A DNA stretch of 12,177 bases, taken from contig JAFACJ010000583.1 in assembly GCA_023425615.1 (NCBI GenBank), positions 1 through 12,177 of the forward strand. Reading direction: 5' to 3'. Below, piece by piece: positions 1 through 7,793 of this stretch. The DNA is from Actinomycetes bacterium. Lineage in GTDB: Bacteria; Actinomycetota; Actinomycetes; Streptosporangiales; Streptosporangiaceae. Made by a program: the position numbers and the translations under genes. Numbering within the stretch: position 1 is the first letter of the stretch; every line of letters begins with the position of its first letter. A model generated the notes under the pieces. It did no database searches, was not told where the DNA came from, and worked only from the letters and a program-made list of their open reading frames with translations.

Positions 1-534
1 CTGCTGGACCTGGGCAGCGGCAACGTGCTGGGCGTGCCCTACCTGCCGCTCATCGCGGTGGCCGTGATGGCCGTGGTCGGCTACTACCTGCGGGCCTACC
101 CTTCGGGCCGGGAGTTCTACGCCATCGGCTCCAGCCCCGAGGCCGCCCGCCTGGCCGGCGTCCCGATCCGCCGCCGGGTGCTGACCGCCTACGTGGCCAG
201 CGGCCTGCTGGCGGGCCTGGCCGGCGTGCTGTGGCTGGCCCGGTTCGGCACCGTGGTCGCCGACGCCGCCAACGGCTGGGAGCTCAAGGTCGTCAGCGCG
301 GTCGTGGTCGGCGGCGTCGCGATCGTCGGCGGCGTCGGCTCGGTCTACGGCGCGGCGCTGGGCGCGCTGCTGCTCACCACGATCGGCAGCGTGCTGGTCG
401 TCTTGAAGGTCAACTCGTTCTGGCAGGACGCCCTGACGGGCCTGCTGCTCCTGCTGGCGATCAGCGTGGACCGGCTGCTGGCCCTGCGGATGGCGCGGGT
501 CCTGCGCAAGAGGAGCGCACACCATGGCTCTTAG
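1..534 (+). CDS. Sugar ABC transporter permease, C-terminal part (RhaP-like)
   Basis: This is the last 177 residues of an inner-membrane permease of the BPD_transp_2 (RbsC/AraH) family; the reading frame is open from base 1, so the true start lies upstream and about half of the usual 320-340 residues is missing. The visible part has alternating hydrophobic segments and the cytoplasmic loop 'FYAIGSSPEAARLAGV', the family's equivalent of the EAA loop that contacts the ATPase. The second permease downstream has a matching loop (FAIGSSEEAAFFAGI), so the two are paralogs and probably form a heterodimeric channel, as RhaP and RhaQ do in the Rhizobium rhamnose transporter. The rhamnose role is inferred from the rhaS, rhaM, rhaI and rhaD genes that follow. 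The 3' end overlaps the next gene by 11 bp, implying translational coupling. The assignment to RhaP rather than RhaQ rests on gene order only. Confidence 0.9.
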   Translation: MLDLGSGNVLGVPYLPLIAVAVMAVVGYYLRAYPSGREFYAIGSSPEAARLAGVPIRRRVLTAYVASGLLAGLAGVLWLARFGTVVADAANGWELKVVSAVVVGGVAIVGGVGSVYGAALGALLLTTIGSVLVVLKVNSFWQDALTGLLLLLAISVDRLLALRMARVLRKRSAHHGS

Positions 535-1519
535 CCTCAAGACCGAGAACTCCCTGGGCCGCTTCGTCCGCTGGGACGTGCTGGTCACCGTCCTGCTCGT
601 CGCGGTGTTCCTCGCGGGCGCCGGCGGCAACCCCGACTTCGCCAACACCGGCAACCTCTCCTTCGCCCTGGGCGACCTGGGGGAGATCGCGCTCATCGCG
701 CTGCCGATGACGCTGCTGGTGGTCTGCGGCGAGGTGGACCTGTCGGTGGCCTCGGTGCTGGGCCTGGCCAGCGCGCTGACCGGCTCCCTGTGGAACGCCG
801 GCTGGGCGTTCGAGACGATCGTCCCGTTCGTCCTGGTGGTCGGCGTGGTCTGCGGGCTGATCAACGGGCTGCTCGTCACCAGGCTGGGACTGCCGTCCCT
901 GGCCGTCACCATCGGCACGCTCACCCTCTACCGGGGCCTGGCGTACGTGGTGCTCGGCACCGAGGCGATCTCCCAGTTCCCCCAGCGGTACGCCGACCTG
1001 GCCGTCTCCGACGTGCCCGGCACGCCCATCCCTTACCCGGTCGCGCTGTTCGCCGTGCTGGCCGTGGCCACCGCGCTGCTGCTGCACGCCACCGGCTTCG
1101 GCCGCTCCCTCTTCGCCATCGGCAGCTCCGAGGAGGCGGCGTTCTTCGCCGGCATCCGCGTCAAGCGGATCAAGCTGCTGCTGTTCGTCGTGGCAGGGCT
1201 GGTCGCGGCCTTCGCCGGGATCGTCTTCACCCTGCGCTACGGCAGCGCCCGCGCCGACAACGGCACCGGCCTGGAGCTGACCGTCATCGCCTCGGTGCTG
1301 CTGGGCGGCGTCGACTTCGACGGCGGCAAGGGCACCCTCGGCGGCGTGATCGCCGGCGTGCTGCTCATCGGCGTGCTGCGCAACCTCCTCATGCTCGACG
1401 ACGTCTCGACCGAGATCCAGGCGATCGTCACCGGACTCCTCCTCATCGTCTCCGTGCTCACCCCCCGGCTGACCTCGGTCGTCCGGGAGGCCAGAGCACG
1501 AAGACAAGCGTCCACCTGA
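524..1519 (+). CDS. rhaQ: Rhamnose ABC transporter permease (RhaQ-like)
   Basis: This 331-residue integral membrane protein is full length for the BPD_transp_2 sugar permeases and should form the second half of the rhamnose import channel. After a short cytoplasmic N-terminus, the first membrane segment is at about residues 18-34. The family motif GEVDLS follows at 69-74 (usually G-x-[IV]-D-L-S) and the ATPase-contacting loop FAIGSSEEAAFFAG at 197-210. The rest is a series of Leu/Val/Ala-rich segments to the C-terminus. The ATG at 524 is preceded by AGGAG at 511-515 with 8-nt spacing and lies within the end of the upstream permease, the usual layout for coupled subunits. It sits 50 bp before the binding-protein gene. 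The permease family is certain; rhamnose as substrate is inferred from the neighbours. Confidence 0.88.
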   Translation: MALSLKTENSLGRFVRWDVLVTVLLVAVFLAGAGGNPDFANTGNLSFALGDLGEIALIALPMTLLVVCGEVDLSVASVLGLASALTGSLWNAGWAFETIVPFVLVVGVVCGLINGLLVTRLGLPSLAVTIGTLTLYRGLAYVVLGTEAISQFPQRYADLAVSDVPGTPIPYPVALFAVLAVATALLLHATGFGRSLFAIGSSEEAAFFAGIRVKRIKLLLFVVAGLVAAFAGIVFTLRYGSARADNGTGLELTVIASVLLGGVDFDGGKGTLGGVIAGVLLIGVLRNLLMLDDVSTEIQAIVTGLLLIVSVLTPRLTSVVREARARRQAST

Positions 1520-1569
1520 TACCGGACGCGCACCACCCCTCCCACCCTGACCCCCGGAAGGCACCGAAG

Positions 1570-2655
1570 ATGAACGTCCGTATCCGCGGCGTGAGATCCG
1601 TTCTCTCCCTGGCGACCGCGAGCGTCCTGGCCCTCAGCCTGGCCGCCTGCGGCGGCACCACCAAGGACTCCACCTCCACCGACACCTCCGCCGGCTCCGG
1701 AGCCAAGGCGACCGCCGACCCCAACGCCCCCCTCAAGGAGGGCCTGAAGCTCGCCTTCCTGCCCAAGCAGATCAACAACCCCTACGAGACGATCGTCGAC
1801 AAGGCGGGCATCGACGCGGCCGGCGAGTTCAAGGGCTCGGCCAAGGAGGTCGGCCCGTCCGACGCCTCGGCCTCCTCCCAGGTCTCCTACGTCAACACCC
1901 TCGTGCAGCAGGGCCACGACGCCATCCTCATCGCCGCCAACGACGCCAACGCCGTGTGCGGCCCGCTCAACCAGGCGCGCAGCAAGGGCGTCAAGGTCGT
2001 CGCCTACGACTCCGACACCAACCCCGACTGCCGCGACCTGTTCATCAACCAGGCCAGCTCCGAGGAGATCGGCCGCAGCCAGATCAAGCTGCTGTCGGAC
2101 CAGATCGGCGGCAAGGGCGAGATCGCGATCCTGTCGGCGACCGCCAACGCCACCAACCAGAACACCTGGATCGAGTTCATGAAGGACGAGCTGAAGAAGC
2201 CGGAGTACTCCGGCCTCAAGCTCGTCAAGGTCGCCTACGGCGACGACGACGACCAGAAGTCCTTCCAGCAGACCCAGGGCCTGCTCCAGGCGTACCCGAA
2301 CCTCAAGGGCATCATCGCCCCGACCACGGTCGGCATCGCCGCCGCGGCCCGGTACATCTCCAGCTCCCAGTACAAGGGCAAGGTCGTCGTGACCGGCCTC
2401 GGCACCCCCAACCAGATGCGCAAGTTCGTCAAGGACGGCACGGTCGCCGAGTTCGCCCTGTGGAACCCCAAGGACCTGGGCTACCTGGCCTCCTACGCGG
2501 CCGCGGCCCTGGCCTCCGGCCAGATCACCGGCGCCGAGGGCGAGAAGTTCAAGGCAGGCCGCCTCGGTGAGAAGACCATCGGCGCCAACGGCGAGGTGAT
2601 CCTCGGCCCGCCCTTCACCTTCGACAAGGGCAACATCGACGACTACGACTTCTGA
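1570..2655 (+). CDS. rhaS: Rhamnose ABC transporter substrate-binding lipoprotein (RhaS)
   Basis: This 361-residue extracytoplasmic sugar-binding protein should capture L-rhamnose and deliver it to the two permeases encoded just upstream. The start at 1570 follows GGAAGG at 1556-1561. The N-terminus is a lipoprotein signal: Arg at 4 and 9, a hydrophobic core at 11-24 and the lipobox L-A-A-C with the lipidated Cys at residue 27, then a Ser/Thr/Gly-rich linker to about 55. The mature part is a periplasmic-binding-protein type 1 fold (Peripla_BP_4), opening with 'LPKQINNPY' at 64-72, a sequence characteristic of this branch. The C-terminal end '...FTFDKGNIDDYDF' closely resembles the FNKDNID-x-(F/Y)-D-F ending I associate with the RhaS family. 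Related ribose or autoinducer-2 binding proteins are the alternative, but the operon context makes rhamnose much the best call. Confidence 0.93.
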   Translation: MNVRIRGVRSVLSLATASVLALSLAACGGTTKDSTSTDTSAGSGAKATADPNAPLKEGLKLAFLPKQINNPYETIVDKAGIDAAGEFKGSAKEVGPSDASASSQVSYVNTLVQQGHDAILIAANDANAVCGPLNQARSKGVKVVAYDSDTNPDCRDLFINQASSEEIGRSQIKLLSDQIGGKGEIAILSATANATNQNTWIEFMKDELKKPEYSGLKLVKVAYGDDDDQKSFQQTQGLLQAYPNLKGIIAPTTVGIAAAARYISSSQYKGKVVVTGLGTPNQMRKFVKDGTVAEFALWNPKDLGYLASYAAAALASGQITGAEGEKFKAGRLGEKTIGANGEVILGPPFTFDKGNIDDYDF

Positions 2656-2656
2656 T

Positions 2657-2696
2657 CCGTCCGGGCCCCTCCCTCGGACGGGGAGGGAGGGGGCCC
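2657..2696. repeat. Intergenic stem-loop with a competing hairpin (rhaS-rhaM)
   Basis: In the 65-bp gap between rhaS and rhaM, GGGCCCCTCCCT (2663-2674) pairs with AGGGAGGGGGCCC (2684-2696), a 12-bp stem with one extra base on the 3' side and a 9-nt loop. The loop contains GGACGG (2676-2681), which is complementary to CCGTCC (2657-2662) just before the stem, so two structures compete. No T-run follows, so this is not a classical terminator. Stem-loops after binding-protein genes often stabilise the upstream mRNA or lower downstream transcription, which would fit the need for more RhaS than enzyme. That role is inference. Confidence 0.6.
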
Positions 2697-2720
2697 GGCC
2701 TTCCACCCGGAGGAACCCCC

Positions 2721-3041
<321 letters not shown>

Positions 3042-3064
3042 AAACCCTTGCCACCTGCTGATTC

Positions 3065-3069
3065 GGGGA
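3065..3069 (+). promoter_or_regulatory. Ribosome binding site deciding the rhaI start
   Basis: GGGGA lies 8 nt before the ATG at 3078. An in-frame TTG at 3048 would add ten residues but has no purine-rich site before it, only the C/A-rich end of rhaM. The ATG is therefore preferred. Confidence 0.5.
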
Positions 3070-3077
3070 TTGAGACC

Positions 3078-4235
3078 ATGACTGACATCAAGGCCGGGCT
3101 TGACGCCCTGGCCATCGAGACACCCTCCTGGGCCTACGGCAACTCCGGGACCCGGTTCAAGGTGTTCGCCCAGCAGGGGGTGCCCCGCGACCCCTTCGAG
3201 AAGCTCGCCGACGCCGCGCAGGTCCACGCCTTCACCGGCGCGGCCCCGACCGTCGCGCTGCACATCCCCTGGGACAGGGTCGAGGACTACGGGAAGCTCG
3301 CCGACCACGCCTCCTCCCTGGGCGTGCGCATCGGGGCGATCAACTCCAACGTCTTCCAGGACGACGACTACATGCTGGGCTCGGTCACCAACCCCGATCC
3401 GCGGGTGCGCCGCAAGGCCACCGACCACCTGCTGGAGTGCGTCGACATCATGGACGCCACCGGCTCCGACACCCTGAAGCTGTGGTTCTCCGACGGCACC
3501 AACTACCCCGGACAGGACGACATCCGGGCCCGCCAGGACCGCCTCGCCGCGGCGCTGGCCGAGGTCTACGGGCGGCTGGGCGAGGGCCAGCGGTTCCTGC
3601 TGGAGTACAAGCTGTTCGAGCCGGCCTTCTACACCACCGACGTGCCGGACTGGGGCACCTCCTACGCCCACTGCGTCGAGCTGGGCCCCAAGGCGCAGGT
3701 CGTCGTCGACACCGGCCACCACGCGCCCGGCACCAACATCGAGTTCATCGTCGCCTTCCTGCTGCGGCAGGGCAGGCTCGGCGGCTTCGACTTCAACTCC
3801 CGCTTCTACGCCGACGACGACCTCATGGTCGGCGCGGCCGACCCGTTCCAGCTGTTCCGGATCATGTACGAGGTGATCAGGGGCGGCGGCCTGGACCCGG
3901 AGACGGGCGTGGCGTTCATGCTCGACCAGTGCCACAACATCGAGCCCAAGATCCAGGGCCAGATCCGCTCGGTCATGAACGTCCAGGAGGCCGCGGCCAA
4001 GGCGCTGCTCATCGACACCGAGGCGCTGAGGGCCGCGCAGGAGTCCGGCGACGTGCTGGGCGCCAACGCCGTCTTCATGGACGCCTACAACACCGACGTC
4101 CGGCCGCTGCTGGTGCGGTGGCGGGAGGAACACGGCCTGGCCGGCGACCCGATCGCCGCGTACAAGGCCTCCGGTTACTTCGACGAGATCGTCGCCGAGC
4201 GCGTCGGCGGCACGCAGGCCGGCTGGGGGGCCTGA
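3078..4235 (+). CDS. rhaI: L-rhamnose isomerase (RhaI, TIM-barrel type)
   Basis: This 385-residue cytoplasmic enzyme should convert L-rhamnose to L-rhamnulose using two divalent metal ions. It belongs to the xylose-isomerase-like TIM-barrel rhamnose isomerases (Pseudomonas stutzeri and Streptomyces types), not the E. coli RhaA type. Candidate ligands are Glu176 (in LLEYKLFEP), Asp211 and His214 (VVVDTGHH), Asp246 and Asp248 (YADDDL) and Asp283 (MLDQCHN). Their spacing reproduces that recalled for the P. stutzeri enzyme (Glu219, Asp254, His257, Asp289, Asp291, Asp327) to within one residue. The exception is the position of its ligand His281, which here is Asp238 (GGFDFNSRFY). The gene ends 5 bp before rhaD, so the two are probably translated together. 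Start choice is explained at the ribosome binding site. Other aldoses such as L-lyxose or L-mannose are possible side substrates. Confidence 0.92.
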   Translation: MTDIKAGLDALAIETPSWAYGNSGTRFKVFAQQGVPRDPFEKLADAAQVHAFTGAAPTVALHIPWDRVEDYGKLADHASSLGVRIGAINSNVFQDDDYMLGSVTNPDPRVRRKATDHLLECVDIMDATGSDTLKLWFSDGTNYPGQDDIRARQDRLAAALAEVYGRLGEGQRFLLEYKLFEPAFYTTDVPDWGTSYAHCVELGPKAQVVVDTGHHAPGTNIEFIVAFLLRQGRLGGFDFNSRFYADDDLMVGAADPFQLFRIMYEVIRGGGLDPETGVAFMLDQCHNIEPKIQGQIRSVMNVQEAAAKALLIDTEALRAAQESGDVLGANAVFMDAYNTDVRPLLVRWREEHGLAGDPIAAYKASGYFDEIVAERVGGTQAGWGA

Positions 4236-4240
4236 GACAC

Positions 4241-6289
4241 ATGAACGAACAGGTGGAACGACTGCTGGCGCGCTGCCACGAGCTGGGCGCCGACCCGCGC
4301 AACACCAACTACGCGGGGGGCAACGCCTCGGCCAAGGGCAGCGAGACCGACCCGGTCACCGGCGAGCCCGTTGACCTGATGTGGGTGAAGGGCTCCGGCG
4401 GCGACCTCGGCACCCTCACCGAGGCGGGCCTCGCCGTGCTGCGCCTGGACCGGCTGCGCGCCCTGGTGGAGGTCTACCCGGGTGTCGAGCGCGAGGATGA
4501 GATGGTCGCCGCGTTCGACTTCTGCGCGCACGGCAAGGGCGGCGCCGCCCCGTCCATCGACACGGCCATGCACGGCCTGGTCGAGGCGGCGCACGTGGAC
4601 CACCTCCACCCCGACAGCGGCATCGCGATCGCGACGGCCGAGGACGGGGAGGAGCTCACCCGGAGGATCTTCGGGGACAGGGTGGCGTGGGTGCCGTGGC
4701 GGCGCCCGGGGTTCCAGCTCGGTCTGGACATGGCCGCGATCAAGGCGGAGAACCCGCGGGCGATCGGGGTGATCCTGGGCGGCCACGGCATCACCGCGTG
4801 GGGGGAGACCTCCGAGGAGTGCCAGGCCAACTCGCTGGAGATCATCCGCACCGCCGAGGCGTACCTCGCCGAGCACGGGCGGCACGAGCCGTTCGGGCCC
4901 GTCATCCCCGGCTACGAGCCGCTGCCGGAGGCCGAGCGCCACGCCCGCGCCGCCGCGCTGTTCCCGCTGGTCCGGGGACTGGCGTCCACCGACAAGCCGC
5001 AGGTCGGGCACTACACCGACAGCGAGGCGGTGCTGGACTTCGTCTCCCGCGCCGAGCACCCGCGCCTGGCCGCGCTGGGCACGTCCTGCCCCGACCACTT
5101 CCTGCGCACCAAGGTCTCGCCGCTCGTCCTGGACCTGGCGCCCGACGCCCCGCTGGAGGACGTCAAGACCCGCCTGAAGGAACTGCACGCCGCCTACCGC
5201 GAGGAGTACGCCGCCTACTACGACCGGCACGCCACGCCCGAGTCGCCCGCCATGCGCGGCGCGGACCCGGCGATCGTGCTGGTGCCGGGCGTCGGCATGT
5301 TCTCCTTCGGCGCCGACAAGCAGACCGCGCGCGTCGCCGGCGAGTTCTACGTCAACGCGATCAACGTGATGCGCGGCGCCGAGTCGGTGTCGCGTTACGC
5401 GCCGATCGAGGAGTCGGAGAAGTTCCGCATCGAGTACTGGTCGCTGGAGGAGGCCAAGCTCCAGCGGATGCCCAAGCCCAAGCCACTGGCCACCCGGGTG
5501 GCGTTCGTGACGGGCGGCGGTTCGGGCATCGGCGCCGCCACCGCCCGCCGCCTGGCCGACGAGGGCGCCTGCGTCGTCGTCGCCGACCGCGACCTGGCCG
5601 CGGCCGAGAAGGTCGCCGCCGAACTCGGCGCCAAGGCGCTGCGCAGGGAGGACGTGGCGATCGCGGTCGCCGCCGACGTCACCAGCGAGGCCGAGATCCA
5701 GGCCGCCCTGGACGCCGCGGTGCTGGCCTTCGGCGGCGTCGACCTCGTCGTCAACAACGCCGGCCTGTCGCTGTCCAAGCCGCTGCTGGAGACCACCGTC
5801 GCCGACTGGGACCTGCAGCACGACGTCATGGCGCGCGGCTCGTTCCTCGTCTCCCGCGAGTCCGCCCGCGTCATGATCGAGCAGGGGATGGGCGGGGACA
5901 TCGTCTACATCTCCTCCAAGAACTCGATCTTCGCCGGGCCGAACAACATCGCCTACAGCGCCACCAAGGCCGACCAGGCGCACCAGGTCCGCCTCCTGGC
6001 CGCCGAACTGGGCGGACACGGCGTCCGCGTCAACGGCATCAACCCCGACGGCGTGGTCCGCGGCTCCGGCATCTTCGCCTCCGGCTGGGGCGCCAACCGC
6101 GCCGCCGTCTACGGCGTGGAGGAGGAGAAGCTCGGCGAGTTCTACGCCCAGCGCACCCTCCTCAAGCGCGAGGTCCTGCCCGAACACGTCGCAGGCGCCG
6201 TCTTCGCCCTCACCGGCGGCGACCTCACCCACACCACCGGCCTCCACATCCCGGTCGACGCCGGGGTCGCGGCGGCGTTCCTGCGCTGA
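4241..6289 (+). CDS. rhaD: Bifunctional rhamnulose-1-phosphate aldolase/lactaldehyde dehydrogenase (RhaD)
   Basis: This 682-residue fusion has the usual length of the family. The N-terminal class II aldolase/adducin domain (about 1-400) should cleave L-rhamnulose-1-phosphate to DHAP and L-lactaldehyde. It has the phosphate-loop regions NYAGGNASAKG (23-33) and KGSGGDLG (50-57) and zinc-type histidines His121, His123 (HVDHLHPD) and His182 (GGHGITAWG). The C-terminal short-chain dehydrogenase domain (about 415-682) should oxidise L-lactaldehyde to L-lactate. It has the nucleotide loop TGGGSGIG (424-431), Asp449 at the end of the second strand (suggesting NAD+), NNAG (505-508) and a catalytic set of Ser558 or Ser559, Tyr572 and Lys576 (YSATK). 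The ATG at 4241 is 5 bp after rhaI, with a G-run at 4225-4230 as the likely ribosome site. Fusion keeps the reactive aldehyde between active sites. No kinase to make its substrate is encoded in the window. Confidence 0.95.
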   Translation: MNEQVERLLARCHELGADPRNTNYAGGNASAKGSETDPVTGEPVDLMWVKGSGGDLGTLTEAGLAVLRLDRLRALVEVYPGVEREDEMVAAFDFCAHGKGGAAPSIDTAMHGLVEAAHVDHLHPDSGIAIATAEDGEELTRRIFGDRVAWVPWRRPGFQLGLDMAAIKAENPRAIGVILGGHGITAWGETSEECQANSLEIIRTAEAYLAEHGRHEPFGPVIPGYEPLPEAERHARAAALFPLVRGLASTDKPQVGHYTDSEAVLDFVSRAEHPRLAALGTSCPDHFLRTKVSPLVLDLAPDAPLEDVKTRLKELHAAYREEYAAYYDRHATPESPAMRGADPAIVLVPGVGMFSFGADKQTARVAGEFYVNAINVMRGAESVSRYAPIEESEKFRIEYWSLEEAKLQRMPKPKPLATRVAFVTGGGSGIGAATARRLADEGACVVVADRDLAAAEKVAAELGAKALRREDVAIAVAADVTSEAEIQAALDAAVLAFGGVDLVVNNAGLSLSKPLLETTVADWDLQHDVMARGSFLVSRESARVMIEQGMGGDIVYISSKNSIFAGPNNIAYSATKADQAHQVRLLAAELGGHGVRVNGINPDGVVRGSGIFASGWGANRAAVYGVEEEKLGEFYAQRTLLKREVLPEHVAGAVFALTGGDLTHTTGLHIPVDAGVAAAFLR

Positions 6290-6303
6290 TCGAGGAGAGA
6301 CGC

Positions 6304-7707
6304 ATGACGCACACGAGGAAGACGAGGATCGGGCTCGTCGCGGGCGGGCTCGGGGCCTACTGGCCGCAGTTCCCCGAGTTGCTGCCCCGGCTCCGGCGCT
6401 CGGCCGCGCGCGTGGCCGAGCGGATGGGCGAGTTCGACGCCGAGGTGGTCGACGTCGGCTTCGTCTCCGACGCACAGGAGGGCGCGGCGGCGGCCGAGAG
6501 GCTGCGCGCCGCGGGCTGCGACCTGATCGTCGGCTTCCTCACCACCTACATGACCGCGACCATGCTGGTGCCGATCGCCCAGCGCAGCGGGGCGCCCGTC
6601 CTGCTCATCAACCTCCAGCCGACCGAGAGCATGGACCACGCCACGTTCGACACCGGCCAGTGGCTGGCGTACTGCGGCGCGTGCCCCCTGCCGGAGATGG
6701 CCAACGCCTTCCAGCGCTGCGGCGTCCCGTTCCGTTCGGTCTCGGGCCACCTGGAGGACGAGCGCGCCTGGGCGAAGATCGGCCGCTGGGTGCGGGCCGC
6801 CGGGGCGCGCGCCGCGCTGCGCAACGGCAGGCACGGGCTCATGGGCCACCTGTACCCGGGCATGCTCGACGTCTCCACCGACCTGACCCTCGTGTCGGCG
6901 AACTTCGGCGGGCACGTCGAGGTGCTGGAGTTCGACGACCTGCGGGTCCGGGTCGAGAAGGTCACCGACGCCCAGGCCGCCGCCAAGCGCGCCGAGGCCG
7001 AGGAGACCTTCGACCTCGCCGACACCGTCAAGGCCGAGGACCTCGACTGGGCCGCCCGGGTCGCGGTCGGCCTGGACCGGCTGGTGGAGGACTTCGAGCT
7101 CGACAGCCTCGCCTACTACCACCGCGGCCTGGACGGCGAGCTGCACGAGCGGCTCGGCGCCGGGATGATCCTCGGCGCGTCGCTGCTCACCGCCCGGGGC
7201 GTGCCCGCGGCCGGCGAGTACGAACTGCGCACCAGCCTGGCCATGCTCATCATGCAGCGGCTCGGCGGCGGCGGCTCGTTCACCGAGCTGCAGGCGCTCG
7301 ACTTCGCGCGCGGCCATGTCGAGATGGGCCACGACGGGCCCGCCCACCTGGCGATCAGCTCCCGCAAGCCGCTGCTGCGCGGGCTCGGCGTCTACCACGG
7401 CAAGCGCGGCTGGGGCGTGTCCGTCGAGTTCGACGTCAAGCACGGACCCGTCACCGCGTTCGGCGTCATCCAGCGGCGCGACGGCCGGTTCGCGCTGCTG
7501 GCCTCCGAAGGACGGACCGTCGAGGGTCCGCTCCTGCGGATCGGCAACACCACCTCCCGTGTCGACTTCGGCCGCGACCCCGGCGAGTGGACCGACGAGT
7601 GGAGCGCCACCGGCATCTCCCACCACTGGGCCCTGGGCACCGGCCACCGCGCCGCGGACCTCAAGGCCCTGGCCGACCTGCTCGACCTGGAGTTCGTCCA
7701 GGTCTGA
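6304..7707 (+). CDS. L-arabinose isomerase (AraA)-family sugar isomerase, substrate unknown
   Basis: This 467-residue protein (AraA is about 500) is predicted to be a metal-dependent aldose-ketose isomerase. Several stretches line up with remembered E. coli AraA segments: GHLEDERAWAKIGRWVRAA (GHWQDKQAHERIGSWMRQA in AraA), 'GEYELRTSLAMLIMQRL' (residues 304-320), GGSFTE (AraA GTSFME), and a C-terminal SHHWAL with L-x-x-L-A-x-L-L-x-L-E-F-V, like AHHT...GIEFV. By this alignment the likely metal ligands are Glu328, Glu340 (EMGHDGP), His365 and His441, for AraA Glu306, Glu333, His350 and His450. The N-terminal AraA substrate motif G-S-Q-H-L-Y-G is not kept (here GGLGAYWPQF), so the sugar may differ. 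The ATG at 6304 has GAGGAGA at 6292-6298 and follows rhaD by 14 bp, placing it in the rhamnose operon. L-arabinose, L-fucose or another 6-deoxy sugar are possible substrates; I cannot choose. Confidence 0.8.
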   Translation: MTHTRKTRIGLVAGGLGAYWPQFPELLPRLRRSAARVAERMGEFDAEVVDVGFVSDAQEGAAAAERLRAAGCDLIVGFLTTYMTATMLVPIAQRSGAPVLLINLQPTESMDHATFDTGQWLAYCGACPLPEMANAFQRCGVPFRSVSGHLEDERAWAKIGRWVRAAGARAALRNGRHGLMGHLYPGMLDVSTDLTLVSANFGGHVEVLEFDDLRVRVEKVTDAQAAAKRAEAEETFDLADTVKAEDLDWAARVAVGLDRLVEDFELDSLAYYHRGLDGELHERLGAGMILGASLLTARGVPAAGEYELRTSLAMLIMQRLGGGGSFTELQALDFARGHVEMGHDGPAHLAISSRKPLLRGLGVYHGKRGWGVSVEFDVKHGPVTAFGVIQRRDGRFALLASEGRTVEGPLLRIGNTTSRVDFGRDPGEWTDEWSATGISHHWALGTGHRAADLKALADLLDLEFVQV

Positions 7708-7718
7708 GCGCCTTCGGG

Positions 7719-7749
7719 GCGGCGGCGTTCTCGGGGGAGACGCCGCCGC
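7719..7749. terminator. Strong stem-loop after the AraA-like gene
   Basis: GCGGCGGCGT (7719-7728) is the exact reverse complement of ACGCCGCCGC (7740-7749). A slightly longer fold bulges T7728, pairs TCTC (7729-7732) with GAGA (7737-7740) and leaves a GGGG loop, giving 13 bp. The element starts 11 bp after the stop codon and is followed by 'TTACTTCCCCC', only a weak T-rich tail. It could be a terminator or partial terminator separating the cytoplasmic catabolic genes from the exported hydrolase, or an mRNA-stabilising element. Confidence 0.6.
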
Positions 7750-7793
7750 TTACTTCCCCCTACCACCCTTTGTTCGCGAATCCGAGGTTCGGC

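Noticed and set aside
1520..1569. Possible regulatory element between rhaQ and rhaS.
   Set aside because: The 50-bp gap shows only a C-rich stretch and the rhaS ribosome binding site; I see no stem-loop or promoter-like pair.
2657..2696. H-type pseudoknot formed by both stems of the rhaS-rhaM gap at once.
   Set aside because: The connecting loops would be 0-2 nt across a stem of about 12 bp, which is sterically implausible; mutually exclusive hairpins are the better reading.
3048..3077. Earlier TTG start for rhaI.
   Set aside because: There is no ribosome binding site before it, and the ATG at 3078 has one and gives a typical N-terminus.
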